Below are positions 33,688 through 42,723 of a stretch of DNA of 64,000 nucleotides, piece by piece; position 1 is the first letter of the stretch, and each line of letters opens with the position of its first letter. Origin of the DNA: Arthrobacter sp. ISL-85. Its GTDB lineage: Bacteria > Actinomycetota > Actinomycetes > Actinomycetales > Micrococcaceae. A program made the position numbers and the translations under genes. Below the pieces are notes generated by a model that was not told the DNA's origin, searched no databases, and worked only from the letters and a program-made list of their open reading frames with translations. The stretch covers positions 1 through 64,000 of the forward strand of contig NZ_JAGGPQ010000020.1 in the NCBI RefSeq assembly GCF_018613675.1, written 5' to 3'.

Positions 33688-33720
33688 CACCCCGGCTGCC
33701 TGACAGCAGCACAGCGAGCC

Positions 33721-33779
33721 GGCCGCCGTCGGGCTTTCCCTCATCAGGGGAACGTCCGACGGCGGCCGCTTGGCTTTAA
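33721..33779 (+). terminator. Terminator of the fructose operon
   Basis: A 12-bp stem GGCCGCCGTCGG / CCGACGGCGGCC (33721-33732, 33756-33767) contains an inner TTCCC/GGGAA pairing in its loop and is followed by GCTTGGCTTTAAG. It lies 33 bases after the HPr stop and before a convergent gene, so it may act in both directions. Confidence 0.7.
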
Positions 33780-33813
33780 GCGCCATGTCCACCAACCAAG
33801 GGTGCCGGCAGGG

Positions 33814-34245
33814 TCAGCCGCGCTCGGCGAGCGCCTTCACGTCTGCCAGGAGCTTGTCCCACATACCCTTCGAGTGCGCCGCGGCTTCCTCGCTGGGGTT
33901 GTTGTCCTGCGCCAGCGACAGCCGGGTGGCGCCGCCCTGGTCCTCGAGCGTCCATTCGAGCGTGTGGTAGTTCTCGGGTTTGTCTTCCTGGCCGGACAAC
34001 GGGCTGAAGTGGGTGTGCACCAGTTTCCGTCCCGGTTCAACCGCGAGGATCCGGCCTTTGTCCTGGTAGGTCTTTCCCTCCCATTCGCCCTGCCATGTGA
34101 TGGGGCTTCCGACGTTCCAGTCCGTCTCCAGCGTGGTCCCGAACATGAACTCCCGCACGGCCGACGGGTCCGTGATCACCTCCCACACGCGTTCCGGACG
34201 GGCGTTAATGGCGGTGGTGGAGGTTGCCACATGGTTTGCCGGCAT
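33814..34245 (-). CDS. SRPBCC (AHSA1/START-like) domain protein
   Basis: 143 residues, one SRPBCC ligand-binding fold. Typical blocks: INARPERVWEVITDPSAVREFMFG at the N-terminus, the WEGKTYQDKGRILAVEPGRKLVHTHFSPL strands, and the C-terminal helix MWDKLLADVKALAER. Such proteins bind small hydrophobic ligands or act in polyketide/stress pathways; the role here is unknown. It starts 3 bases after the methyltransferase stop, so the two are translated from one mRNA. Confidence 0.85.
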   Translation of the reverse strand: MPANHVATSTTAINARPERVWEVITDPSAVREFMFGTTLETDWNVGSPITWQGEWEGKTYQDKGRILAVEPGRKLVHTHFSPLSGQEDKPENYHTLEWTLEDQGGATRLSLAQDNNPSEEAAAHSKGMWDKLLADVKALAERG

Positions 34246-34248
34246 GGT

Positions 34249-35091
34249 TCAGGCCTTCCTCGCCGTGAAGAGCAGGTACTCCCATTCCATCTGGAACGGG
34301 GTATCGCCGTGGGCATCGCCGAAAGAATCTGCAAGATCCGTGAGGGCCTTGTCGAGGGCCTTGACCTTGTCCTGGTCCTCGCCGAGGAATTTGTAGACGG
34401 AGATGAGGGGCCCGTAGTGGGACTTGAAATACCTGACGAAGTCCGCAGGCTGATGGAAGCTGCTGACGGCAAGGTTCTGCCTGCGCGTCTGGATGCCGGT
34501 GACCCTGTCACCCAACAGTTCACGGACGTGCTCCTCGCTGCCCCAGAGCGGCGACGGCTGCGCGCCCGGCGGGGGCGGCGGGGCAAAAGGCTTCATGGCA
34601 GCAAACATCTGTCCGACGAATCCCTCCGGCGTCCAGCAAAGCAAGCCGATCGAGCCTCCGGGTTTGCAGACCCGGAGCAGTTCGTCGGCGGCCGCCTGGT
34701 GGTGGGGCGCGAACATCACGCCAATGCAGGACATCACCGCGTCGAACTCCGCGTCACCGAACGGCAGCGCTTCCGCGTCACCTTCCTGCCACTCCAGGCT
34801 CACACCCCGGTTGGCCGCCTCCTTGCGACCCGCCTCGAAAAGTTCGGGGGTGAGATCACTGGCCACCACTTTGGCGCCCATCATGGCCGCCGGGATTGCC
34901 GCATTCCCGGTTCCTGCCGCCACGTCCAGCACCCGTTGGCGGGGCCGGATGCCGCTGGCCTCCACCAGGACCGCGCCCAGTTCCAGGAGCATCTCGTCCG
35001 CGAGGGCAGGGTAGTCCCCTGACGCCCACATGGCGCGGTGCTTCTTCTTAAGCTCGCGGTCCGACTCCACTGCATCGGTTTGCTGGCTCAT
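34249..35091 (-). CDS. Class I SAM-dependent methyltransferase, UbiE-like
   Basis: 280 residues. SAM-binding motif I is VLDVAAGTGNAAIPAAMMGAKV; the acidic motif II region is VVASDLTPELFEAGR; EGDAEALPFGDAEFDAVMSCIGVMFAPH is the post-motif typical of UbiE/COQ5-like enzymes. A Pro-rich loop (FAPPPPPGAQPSP) and a C-terminal helical cap follow. The substrate is unknown. It is first in a two-gene unit with the SRPBCC protein, which might present or sequester its lipophilic substrate; this is inference. Confidence 0.87.
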   Translation of the reverse strand: MSQQTDAVESDRELKKKHRAMWASGDYPALADEMLLELGAVLVEASGIRPRQRVLDVAAGTGNAAIPAAMMGAKVVASDLTPELFEAGRKEAANRGVSLEWQEGDAEALPFGDAEFDAVMSCIGVMFAPHHQAAADELLRVCKPGGSIGLLCWTPEGFVGQMFAAMKPFAPPPPPGAQPSPLWGSEEHVRELLGDRVTGIQTRRQNLAVSSFHQPADFVRYFKSHYGPLISVYKFLGEDQDKVKALDKALTDLADSFGDAHGDTPFQMEWEYLLFTARKA

Positions 35092-35278
35092 GTCCGTGCC
35101 CCTCTACGTGTCCGGTCCAAATGGGTGACAGCACGCTGTTGGCACAGCGGAGGCCGTGATGCGACTCATTGTGGACGCGATGGGGGCTGCTGTAAAGGCA
35201 GGACTGCCCGCGGACACGCCGGCCGCGGCGCCCTACTGTTGTTTCGCTTGCGTCGCCCTGCCAGGGCGCAACGGCGGG

Positions 35279-36373
35279 TCAGGCAGGCTTGCGCGTCCTG
35301 GTGGTCTTGGCTGCGGGCTTTTCGGCGGTCTTGGTTCCCGCATCCTTTGTGGCCGTGGACTTTGCTGCAGCGGACTTGGATGCCGTGGATTTGGCGGAAG
35401 TTGAGGTGGACTTCGCGGCCGAATTGGCGGGAGGCTTTGCATCGTCCGTCCCGGTCTTGGCGGCGGTCTTCGAGGCTGCCCCCCTGGTGCCGGAGGCTTT
35501 GCGTGCCGGTTTGGCAGCCTCGGTTTCGTCGTCACCGGCGTCCGCTTCGTCGTCGGACGCTCCGCCTGCGGAAGCAGCCTCGCCGCCGCCGCGTTTCCTG
35601 TCCAGGCTCCGTTTGAGCGCCTCCATGAGGTCGATGACTTCTCCCTTGCCGCCCTCGCCCGCTTCGACGCCGAAGGTTTCCTCCGTGTCCAGCGATTCGC
35701 CCTGCTCGAGCTTGGCCTCAATCAGCTGGCGGAGCTGCACCTGGTACTCATCCGTAAAGGAGGTGGGGTCGAAATCGGCGGCCATGGATTCCACCAGCGC
35801 CGCTGACATGTCGCGTTCCTGGGCGGAGATCTTGATGGCAGCGTCAAGGGACGGAAAGTTCGCCTCGCGCACCTCATCGGGCCAGAGGAGTGACTGCAGC
35901 ACCAGGACGTCGTCCTTGATCCGGAGGGCACCCAGCCGGGTCTTCTCCCGCAGTGCGAACTGGACGACGGCCACCCGGTCCGTATCCTCCAGCGCCCGGC
36001 GCAGCAGCACATAGGCCTTGGGTGACTTCGAATCCGGCTCCAGGTAGTAGCTTTTTTCGAACATCATGGGTTCAAGCTGCTCTGACGGGACAAACTGCAC
36101 CACTTCGATCTCGTGGCTGTTCTCCGCGGGAATGGACTTGAGCTCATCCTTGGACAGCACGACGGTGCGGCCGTCCTCCTCGAACGCCTTCTCGATGTCC
36201 GAGTAGTCCACCACCTCGCCGCACACCTCGCACCGGCGCTGGTAGCGGATCCTGCCGCCGTCGGCATTGTGGACCTGGTGCAGACTGATGTCATGATCCT
36301 CAGTGGCGCTGTAGACCTTAACGGGCACGTTGACCAGCCCGAACGCGATGGCACCTTTCCAGATGGCTCTCAT
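35279..36373 (-). CDS. ku: Ku, non-homologous end-joining DNA end-binding protein
   Basis: 364 residues from the ATG at 36373. The Ku core (1-~255) starts MRAIWKGAIAFGLVNVPVKVYSAT in outline and contains IRYQRRCEVCGEVV and YEYV-type strand regions, ending in the dimerisation segment. From ~275 the protein becomes a low-complexity tail of Lys/Ala/Ser/Thr repeats (KSTASKSAAAKSTATKDAG), about 90 residues, probably DNA-binding as in other actinobacterial Ku with extended C-termini. It binds double-strand ends as a homodimer and recruits LigD, encoded divergently 40 bases away. Confidence 0.95.
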   Translation of the reverse strand: MRAIWKGAIAFGLVNVPVKVYSATEDHDISLHQVHNADGGRIRYQRRCEVCGEVVDYSDIEKAFEEDGRTVVLSKDELKSIPAENSHEIEVVQFVPSEQLEPMMFEKSYYLEPDSKSPKAYVLLRRALEDTDRVAVVQFALREKTRLGALRIKDDVLVLQSLLWPDEVREANFPSLDAAIKISAQERDMSAALVESMAADFDPTSFTDEYQVQLRQLIEAKLEQGESLDTEETFGVEAGEGGKGEVIDLMEALKRSLDRKRGGGEAASAGGASDDEADAGDDETEAAKPARKASGTRGAASKTAAKTGTDDAKPPANSAAKSTSTSAKSTASKSAAAKSTATKDAGTKTAEKPAAKTTRTRKPA

Positions 36374-36413
36374 CCCTACAGTCAACATCAGACCGGGCCG
36401 GAGGTGAAGACCC

Positions 36414-38966
36414 GTGGCAAGTAGCAGGGAACGTGTCCGGGTTGCAGGACGCGAGCTGACGCTCACCAATCTGGACAAGATCATCTATCCCGAGGCCGGC
36501 ACCACCAAGGCGGATGTGTTGGCCTACTACGCAGCGGTGGCCCACGTCCTGATTCCGGCCGCGGCCAACCGTCCTGCCACGCGCAAGCGGTGGGTTAATG
36601 GGGTGGGCACCGCTGACCGGCCGGGTGAGGTGTTCTTCCAGAAGGACCTGGAGGATTCAGCTCCCGGCTGGCTGCCGCGGGCGGCGATCACGCACAAAGA
36701 CCGGACCATTCACTATCCAATGGTCAACGACGCCGCCACGCTGGCCTGGTTCGGCCAGATCAATTCACTGGAAATCCACGTGCCGCAGTGGCGGGTGGAT
36801 CCGCACGGCCACCAGCTCAATCCGGACCGGCTGGTATTGGACCTGGACCCGGGAGACGGAGCTGGCCTGCCGGAATGCCGCGAGGTGGCCCTCCTGGCCC
36901 GGTCCATCCTGCAGGACGTGGGCCTGGACCCGGTCCCGGTGACCAGCGGAAGCAAAGGCATCCACCTCTACGCGGCCCTGGACGGGACCCAGACCTCGGA
37001 CCAAATCTCCGCCTTCGCCCGGGAGCTGGCCCGCGCCCTCGAGGCGGACCACCCGGACCTCGCCGTCAGCGACATGAAGAAGTCGCTGCGCAAGGGCAAG
37101 GTGTTGGTGGACTGGAGCCAGAACAATGCTGCGAAAACCACGGTGGTCCCGTACTCGCTCCGCGGCCGGCCCACGCCCATGGTCGCCGCACCGCGGACAT
37201 GGCGGGAAATCGAGTCCCCCGAACTCAGGCATCTGGACTACCAGGAAGTACTGCGGCGGGTGCTGGACGGCGCGGACCCGTTCGCCGCCGTCGTGAACGC
37301 TGCGGCAAGCGCGGCGGACGGTGGGGCGGACGGCAGCCCCGAGCAGGAGCACGACGTCGACCCCCGCCTCGGCAAGTACCGCTCCATGCGCGACCCCGGC
37401 GAAACACCGGAGCCGTTCGCGGGCATTCCGGCCGGCGGCAACAGCTTTGTCATCCAGGAGCACCACGCCAGCCGCCTGCATTACGACCTACGGCTGGAAC
37501 ATGAGGGGGTCCTGGCGTCCTGGGCCCTGCCCAAAGGCGTCCCGGAGTCCGGGGGCAAGAACCACCTGGCTGTCCAGACCGAGGACCATCCCATGGACTA
37601 CCTCACCTTCCACGGGACCATTCCCAAGGGGCAGTACGGCGCAGGCGTCATGACCATTTGGGACACCGGCACCTACGAGCTGCATAAGTGGATCAACGGC
37701 AAGGAAGTCATCGTCACCCTGACGGGGTCGGAAGGCGGCGGCCTGGGCGGCAGCAGGAAGGTGGCACTCATCCACACCGGCCGCGGGCAGGGCAAGGAAG
37801 CTGAGGGGCAATGGCTCATCCACCTGATGGACCAGGAACATCCAGGCGGACGACGGCGGCCCACGGCTCCGTTGGCACCGGCAGCACAGGCGGATGACCC
37901 GGAAGAGGACGACGGAGCACCCGGGCAACAAGCGGGCGGTAAGCAAGTGGCCGAACCCAGCGCCGACATTGCCAGCGATCGCGACCCAGGCCCCGACCCC
38001 GACCCCGACCCGCTGGAGTACCGGCCTATGATGGCCACCGCCGGGAGCACTGCCGATCTGCGGGGCAGCACGTGGCAGTACGAGCTCAAGTGGGACGGCG
38101 TCCGCGCCCTCCTGGTGGCGGACCGGGAGAAGGTCCGGATCTTCTCCCGCAACGGCAACGACGTCAGCAGGACCTACCCCGAGTTCACGGACCGGGGCTG
38201 CTGGCCGGAGCAGCCGTTCGTGGCTGATGGTGAGATTATCGCCGTCGGGCCCGGTGGAAGGCCTGACTTCGGCCTGCTGCAGGGGCGGATGAAACTTACC
38301 CGTGCGGCCGACGTCGCCAAGGCCCGCACCTCGATCCCGGTCCAGCTGATGCTGTTCGACCTCCTCTTCGACGACGGAAAGGACCTCCGGCGCCTGCCGC
38401 TCAGTAAGCGGCGGGAGCGACTGGAGGGTTTTTTCCAACCGTCCGGCTGCCCGGCGGACCTGTCCATGGTGCTCGCGGAGCGGGTGGAACTCCTCCTCGA
38501 AAGCGTGCAGGAGCTTGGCCTTGAAGGGGTGATGGCCAAGAGGACGGACAGCCGCTACGTGAGCGGCCAGCGGACCCGGACCTGGATCAAACTCAAGACC
38601 GAACAGACCCAGGAAGTGGTGGTAGGCGGCTGGCGGCCGGGTAAAGGAGGCCGCCAGGACACGGTGGGATCGCTGCTGGTGGGCATTCCCGACGGCGGCA
38701 AGCTCCAGTATGTGGGCCGCGTCGGCTCCGGTTTCAGCGCCCGGGAACTCACGGAACTCCGGCAGACGGTTGAACGCCTTGGCCGGAAGACCTCACCATT
38801 CCATGACGTCCCGCGCCCCGATTCCGCCGATGCCCACTGGGTGTCACCCGAACTGGTGGGCGAAGTGACCTACAGCGAGTGGACGGGGCCGGGCAGGCTC
38901 AGGCATCCGCGGTGGCGGGGCTGGCGTGTGGACAAGGACCCGTCGGAGGTGGTCCGGGAAGGCTGA
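36414..38966 (+). CDS. ligD: LigD, multifunctional NHEJ DNA ligase
   Basis: 850 residues in the mycobacterial order. The polymerase domain (~1-290) has metal-binding DLDPGDGAG and SGSKGIHLYAAL. The 3'-phosphoesterase domain (~340-490) has FVIQEHHASRLHYDLRLEHEG and HPMDYLTFHGTIPKGQYGAG. An acidic Gly/Pro/Asp-rich linker leads to the ATP-dependent ligase (~540-850), whose catalytic Lys is ~559 in YELKWDGVRALL; IKLKTEQTQEVVVGGW is motif V. It fills, trims and seals ends held by Ku. The start is a GTG with GGAGGTGA 8 bases upstream. Confidence 0.95.
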   Translation: MASSRERVRVAGRELTLTNLDKIIYPEAGTTKADVLAYYAAVAHVLIPAAANRPATRKRWVNGVGTADRPGEVFFQKDLEDSAPGWLPRAAITHKDRTIHYPMVNDAATLAWFGQINSLEIHVPQWRVDPHGHQLNPDRLVLDLDPGDGAGLPECREVALLARSILQDVGLDPVPVTSGSKGIHLYAALDGTQTSDQISAFARELARALEADHPDLAVSDMKKSLRKGKVLVDWSQNNAAKTTVVPYSLRGRPTPMVAAPRTWREIESPELRHLDYQEVLRRVLDGADPFAAVVNAAASAADGGADGSPEQEHDVDPRLGKYRSMRDPGETPEPFAGIPAGGNSFVIQEHHASRLHYDLRLEHEGVLASWALPKGVPESGGKNHLAVQTEDHPMDYLTFHGTIPKGQYGAGVMTIWDTGTYELHKWINGKEVIVTLTGSEGGGLGGSRKVALIHTGRGQGKEAEGQWLIHLMDQEHPGGRRRPTAPLAPAAQADDPEEDDGAPGQQAGGKQVAEPSADIASDRDPGPDPDPDPLEYRPMMATAGSTADLRGSTWQYELKWDGVRALLVADREKVRIFSRNGNDVSRTYPEFTDRGCWPEQPFVADGEIIAVGPGGRPDFGLLQGRMKLTRAADVAKARTSIPVQLMLFDLLFDDGKDLRRLPLSKRRERLEGFFQPSGCPADLSMVLAERVELLLESVQELGLEGVMAKRTDSRYVSGQRTRTWIKLKTEQTQEVVVGGWRPGKGGRQDTVGSLLVGIPDGGKLQYVGRVGSGFSARELTELRQTVERLGRKTSPFHDVPRPDSADAHWVSPELVGEVTYSEWTGPGRLRHPRWRGWRVDKDPSEVVREG

Positions 38967-39100
38967 ACCCCGCAGGGCCGCCGCCAGTTCGACGCGCGCG
39001 CGAATCCATGACGCGCAAATTACCTGACGCCCCCATATTTCGGAGGCGCCAGGTAATTTCCGTGTCGAAATTGACGATGTGCGTCGCGGACAGCCCGAGA
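38967..39100. other. Intergenic region after ligD
   Basis: 134 bases between convergent genes. Apart from the 15-bp inverted repeat at 39017-39059 it contains an alternating GCGCGCGCG tract at about 38994-39002. No gene is seen. Confidence 0.5.
39017..39059. terminator. 15-bp inverted repeat between convergent genes, probable terminator
   Basis: AAATTACCTGACGCC (39017-39031) and GGCGCCAGGTAATTT (39045-39059) pair at 14 of 15 positions around a 13-base AT-rich loop. The A/T-rich outer ends give an A-tract before and a T-tract after the GC stem on either strand, the layout of a bidirectional terminator for ligD and the opposing small gene. Confidence 0.65.
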
Positions 39101-39358
39101 CTACGAGGAATGCGGCATCTGTGGCCGCCCGGTGCGGTGGACCGCCGTCACTGCGGCTTCGTGGCCCATCCTGCCATGGCCGGCGCCCCGGTCCTTGGGG
39201 TGCCGCCGCTTCCCGTAGCCGTCCGGCCACCCGCCCTGGTCTGCCAGGGGAACGTCGCCGGCTGCGGCGGGGCCGGGCGTCACCGGAGTATCCATCGCAG
39301 CCGCAAGGTGGTCCGCAACCTCAGGCCTGATGTGGAACTGGCTGGACTCTTCACCCAT
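39101..39358 (-). CDS. Small hydrophilic hypothetical protein
   Basis: 85 residues from the ATG at 39358, which has AAGGGAAG 7 bases upstream; the open frame beyond is probably not translated. The N-terminus EESSQFHIRPEVADHLAAAMDTPVTPG looks natural, followed by a Gly/His/Arg-rich disordered part (GKRRHPKDRGAGHGRMGHEAA). No hydrophobic segment and no known domain. It is convergent with ligD. Confidence 0.5.
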   Translation of the reverse strand: MGEESSQFHIRPEVADHLAAAMDTPVTPGPAAAGDVPLADQGGWPDGYGKRRHPKDRGAGHGRMGHEAAVTAVHRTGRPQMPHSS

Positions 39359-39791
39359 TGTGCACTTCCCTTCTTTCCTTCGTTCTTCCTTGAAACGAAA
39401 CGCCAATCAAGCGCCCGGGCGCGCGTGGACTACAGCCCGGAAAGAAGTGTGTTCATCGCTCTACCATAGGCACGTCCGAGGCTCCTGTGAACCCCTCCAA
39501 AGACAGTGGCAGCGGTCACTTTCGGGACCGGATCGACGGCAGAAAGAGCCCGGAAAGGGGCCACGGCTGAAAAAATTCGGTAACGGTGCGGTTCCTCAGC
39601 CTGCTTCCCAATGATGACGCGGAAAAACCGGTGGAAAAAAGCTCCGGTTCGCGCCCGTTCCAAGCGTATAAACGGGCGCATCCTAGGCTATCCGGCAAGC
39701 CTGCGGTACCAATTTCCCGTAAAATTGAAGGCCTGCCCGGAGCGGGGCAGCTACAAGTCGCAAGCAAATGACCTCCACAGGAGTTGCCCAA
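39359..39791. other. Long intergenic region upstream of the MFS gene
   Basis: 433 bases without a credible gene, more AT-rich than average, so it probably holds divergent promoters. The clearest structure is the inverted repeat at 39651-39679. Short open frames on both strands lack ribosome-binding sites. Confidence 0.5.
39651..39679. promoter_or_regulatory. Inverted repeat flanking a TATAAA box
   Basis: GCGCCCGTT (39651-39659) and AACGGGCGC (39671-39679) form perfect 9-bp arms around an 11-base spacer that contains the start of TATAAA (39667-39672), a candidate -10 box for the MFS gene about 120 bases downstream. It could be an operator or a hairpin in the leader. Confidence 0.4.
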
Positions 39792-41381
39792 ATGCCCACA
39801 GACCGAAGCAGGACAGACTCTTCAGCAGGCGCCACAAACGCCCGCGGAACCGACCCGGCAGCCGCCCTGGCCGCCAAGAAGCCCAGACTGCTGCCACGCC
39901 GCAGGCTCAAGGAATCCGATGTCAACGTGGTTGACCAGCCGATGCTCAAAAAAGCACTCGGCGGAACCATCGTAGGCAACACCATGGAATGGTACGACGT
40001 CGGCGTTTTCGGCTACCTCATCACCACCATGGGCCCGGTATTCCTTCCCGAGTCGGACCCCACCACCCAAACGCTGTTCCTGTTGGGAACCTTTGCCGCC
40101 ACCTTCATCGCCCGTCCCCTGGGCGGCGTGATCTTCGGCTGGCTCGGCGATAAAGTGGGCCGCCAGAAGATCCTGGCCACCACGCTGATGATCATGGCGG
40201 CCAGCACCTTCGCCGTCGGCCTCCTGCCCGGGTACGCCCAGGTTGGGCTCTGGGCAGCCGCGCTGCTGGTGCTCCTCAAGGTTGTCCAGGGCTTCTCCAC
40301 CGGCGGTGAGTATGCCGGCGCCACCACGTTTGTCAGCGAGTACGCCGCCGACAAGCGCCGCGGCTTCTTCGCCAGCTTCCTGGACCTGGGCAGCTACATG
40401 GGCTTCGCCATCGGCGCCGCACTGGTGTCGGTCCTGCAGCTGATGCTGGGCCAGTCAACCATGGAGGACTGGGGATGGCGCATCCCGTTCCTGGTGGCCG
40501 GTCCGCTGGGCCTGATTGCCGTTTACTTCCGGAGCAAGATCGAGGAATCGCCGCAGTTCCAGGCCACCCTTGACGCCCAGGAGGAGAACGCCAAGAACGC
40601 CTCGGCGGGTGACGCTGCCGCGACCAAGGGACCCGTGGGAATCGTCAAGGCCTACTGGCGCCCCATCGTCGTTGCCATGGTGGTTGTGGCCGCTGCCAAC
40701 ACGGCCGGTTATGCGCTGACGTCCTACATGCCGACGTACCTGACCGACGCCAAGGGCTACGACGAGCTCCACGGCACATTGCTGACCATCCCCGTGCTGG
40801 TGGTCATGAGCCTTTGCATCCCGCTCACAGGCAAGCTCTCCGACCGGATCGGCCGCCGCCCGGTGCTCTGGATTGGTGCAATCAGCACCATTGTACTGGC
40901 CATACCGGCGTTCCTGCTGATCGGCATCGGCGCCATTTGGTCCACCCTTGCCGGGCTGGCCCTGATTGCCTTCCCCGTGACCTTCTATGTGGCCAACCTG
41001 GCATCGGCCCTGCCGGCCCAGTTCCCCACCTCCAGCCGCTATGGAGCAATGGGCATTGCCTACAACTTCGCGGTCGCCATCTTCGGCGGGACCACGCCGT
41101 TCATCGTGGCCGCGCTGATCAGCGCCACCGGCAACGACATGATGCCCGCCTACTACCTGATGGCCACATCACTGGCGGGCGCCATCGCCATCTACTTCCT
41201 CAAGGAATCCGCTAACCGCCCGCTCCCCGGATCGATGCCCAGCGTCGACACTGAGGCGGAAGCGAAGGAACTGGTGGCTACCCAGGACGAGAACCCGCTG
41301 ATCAACCTGGACGAACTGCCGTTCGAAACCCAGGACGGCACCGACTCCCAGGCACACCGCGGGGTTCCGGCCGGGGCATAG
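39792..41381 (+). CDS. MFS transporter, metabolite:H+ symporter (ProP/ShiA-like)
   Basis: 529 residues from the ATG at 39792, which has AGGAG 8 bases upstream; the ATG 24 bases earlier lacks one. The protein has a 50-residue hydrophilic N-terminus and 12 helices. Family signatures: GGTIVGNTMEWYDVGVFGYL in helix 1, the loop GWLGDKVGRQKIL, and VVQGFSTGGEYAGATTFVSEYA in helix 5. A second GKLSDRIGRRPVL follows in the C-terminal half. Relatives carry proline/betaine, alpha-ketoglutarate or shikimate with protons; the substrate is not readable here. It ends in an acidic cytoplasmic tail. Confidence 0.9.
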   Translation: MPTDRSRTDSSAGATNARGTDPAAALAAKKPRLLPRRRLKESDVNVVDQPMLKKALGGTIVGNTMEWYDVGVFGYLITTMGPVFLPESDPTTQTLFLLGTFAATFIARPLGGVIFGWLGDKVGRQKILATTLMIMAASTFAVGLLPGYAQVGLWAAALLVLLKVVQGFSTGGEYAGATTFVSEYAADKRRGFFASFLDLGSYMGFAIGAALVSVLQLMLGQSTMEDWGWRIPFLVAGPLGLIAVYFRSKIEESPQFQATLDAQEENAKNASAGDAAATKGPVGIVKAYWRPIVVAMVVVAAANTAGYALTSYMPTYLTDAKGYDELHGTLLTIPVLVVMSLCIPLTGKLSDRIGRRPVLWIGAISTIVLAIPAFLLIGIGAIWSTLAGLALIAFPVTFYVANLASALPAQFPTSSRYGAMGIAYNFAVAIFGGTTPFIVAALISATGNDMMPAYYLMATSLAGAIAIYFLKESANRPLPGSMPSVDTEAEAKELVATQDENPLINLDELPFETQDGTDSQAHRGVPAGA

Positions 41382-41421
41382 TCCAAGCCGCCGCCCGGGC
41401 ACTCTTGTAGCCCACGCTCAC

Positions 41422-41471
41422 AGGCCCGTCCCGCGTGCTTCCTTGGGGGAACTACGCAGGACGGGCCTTTG
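41422..41471 (+). terminator. Terminator of the MFS gene
   Basis: AGGCCCGTCC (41422-41431) pairs with GGACGGGCCT (41459-41468), followed by TTG. The 27-base loop is long, but the arms are perfect, and the position 40 bases past the stop is right. Confidence 0.6.
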
Positions 41472-41586
41472 CGTGCCTGCCGGATGTCCCCTTGTGACTG
41501 CGGCATGTGACTCCCCCTGGACGCGGTGATACCTTCGCAAGGGCCTTCGGGCTGCAGTAAGTCAACAAACAGGACAGGTCGAAAAC

Positions 41587-42723
41587 ATGAAGCGCATAGT
41601 GGAGCAGTTGCGCGCTCTCCACAGGCTGGAACCTGCCACCGGCGACCAACTTGCCGCGCTGCGCGTGGCCCTCAGCGTAGCTGTCCCCTCGCTGCTCCTG
41701 CTGGCCGCAGGCCAAACCGACCTCATCATCTACGCTGTGTTCGGCGCGCTGACCGGGATGTACGGCCGCTCGGAACCGCACCAGCTGCGGCTGCGCCACC
41801 AGGGCCAGGGTGCCCTGGTGCTGCTCAGCGGCGTGGCAGTGGGAGTAACGCTGTCCGTCAACCACATCCACTCCTGGTGGCTGGTGGCCGTGGAAGCCAC
41901 CCTGGCCGGAGTCGGCTCGGTGTATTCGGACCGGGTGCGGCTTAAACCAAACGGACCCTTCTTTGGCATCCTCGCCCTGGGCGCATGCGCTTCCGTTCCC
42001 GCCGCAGTCCCTTGGTACCTGGCCATCCTTATCGCGGCGGCATCATCCGTGTTTTCCATCCTGATTGGCTTCAGCGGCTGGGTGCGGCGAAGGTCCTGGG
42101 AACCGGGGGCGGCCAGGCAGGTGCCGCGCCTCTCGGCGGCAAGGCGCCGCGAACTGGTCATCCACGCTGCACGGTATGTACTGGCGGTGGGCGCTGCCGG
42201 GACAGTGGGAGTCATCAGCGGCACGGGCCACCCGCACTGGGCCATGGCCGCGGCTGCCGTACCCCTGGCCGGAGCTGACCTGCCCAGCAGCGTCCGGCGG
42301 GGTGTCCACCGCGTCGTGGGGACGCTGCTGGGACTGGTGGTGACCGCCGTCGTCATCATCCCTGGCCCCTGGACCCTGGCGGCGCTGTACCCACCGCTTC
42401 AGGAGCCGCTGCACCGGGCGGCTGTGCTGACCCTTCTGGTCATTCTCTTCCAGTTCGCCACTGAGCTGTTCATGACCAGGCACTATGGCCTGGCCATGGT
42501 CTGGTTCACCCCGGTCATCCTGCTGATAACCCAGCTGGCCTCCCCAGTCGAGCCGCGGGTCCTGATACTTGAGCGGGCCGTGGAGACATTGGTGGGCGCG
42601 CTGCTGGGGATCCTGGTGGTGCTGGCTGTCCGGAGGCCCGGTTCGCGGCCGCGGAAAGTTCTTCCCGGGCTTCCGGCCGGGCGCGCGCCCCTACTTCGGC
42701 TTCCGCGCCGGCCCGGCCATTAG
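41587..42723 (+). CDS. FUSC-family (aromatic acid exporter-like) membrane protein
   Basis: 378 residues. Two sets of hydrophobic segments are separated by a basic cytoplasmic loop (WVRRRSWEPGAARQVPRLSAARRRELVIHAARY), as in FUSC/YccS-type proteins. The repeat-like LRVALSVAVPSLLLLAAGQTDLIIYAVFGALTGMYG and GHPHWAMAAAAVPLAGADLPSSVRRGVHRVVGTLLGLV contain the expected R-GxxxGxxxG helix. It may export organic acids. The last 33 bases overlap the convergent SDR gene, so its Arg/Pro-rich C-terminus is encoded antisense to that gene's end. Confidence 0.82.
   Translation: MKRIVEQLRALHRLEPATGDQLAALRVALSVAVPSLLLLAAGQTDLIIYAVFGALTGMYGRSEPHQLRLRHQGQGALVLLSGVAVGVTLSVNHIHSWWLVAVEATLAGVGSVYSDRVRLKPNGPFFGILALGACASVPAAVPWYLAILIAAASSVFSILIGFSGWVRRRSWEPGAARQVPRLSAARRRELVIHAARYVLAVGAAGTVGVISGTGHPHWAMAAAAVPLAGADLPSSVRRGVHRVVGTLLGLVVTAVVIIPGPWTLAALYPPLQEPLHRAAVLTLLVILFQFATELFMTRHYGLAMVWFTPVILLITQLASPVEPRVLILERAVETLVGALLGILVVLAVRRPGSRPRKVLPGLPAGRAPLLRLPRRPGH

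Noticed and set aside
35230..35275. Possible hairpin (CGCCCTG/CAGGGCG) after the Ku gene as terminator
   Set aside because: The arms leave almost no loop and no T run follows, so I did not call it.
35156..35404. Cys/Gly-rich 82-codon plus-strand frame near the Ku 3' end, resembling a small metal-binding protein
   Set aside because: Most of it is antisense to the Ku Lys/Ala tail; the Cys/Gly pattern is a by-product of that repeat.
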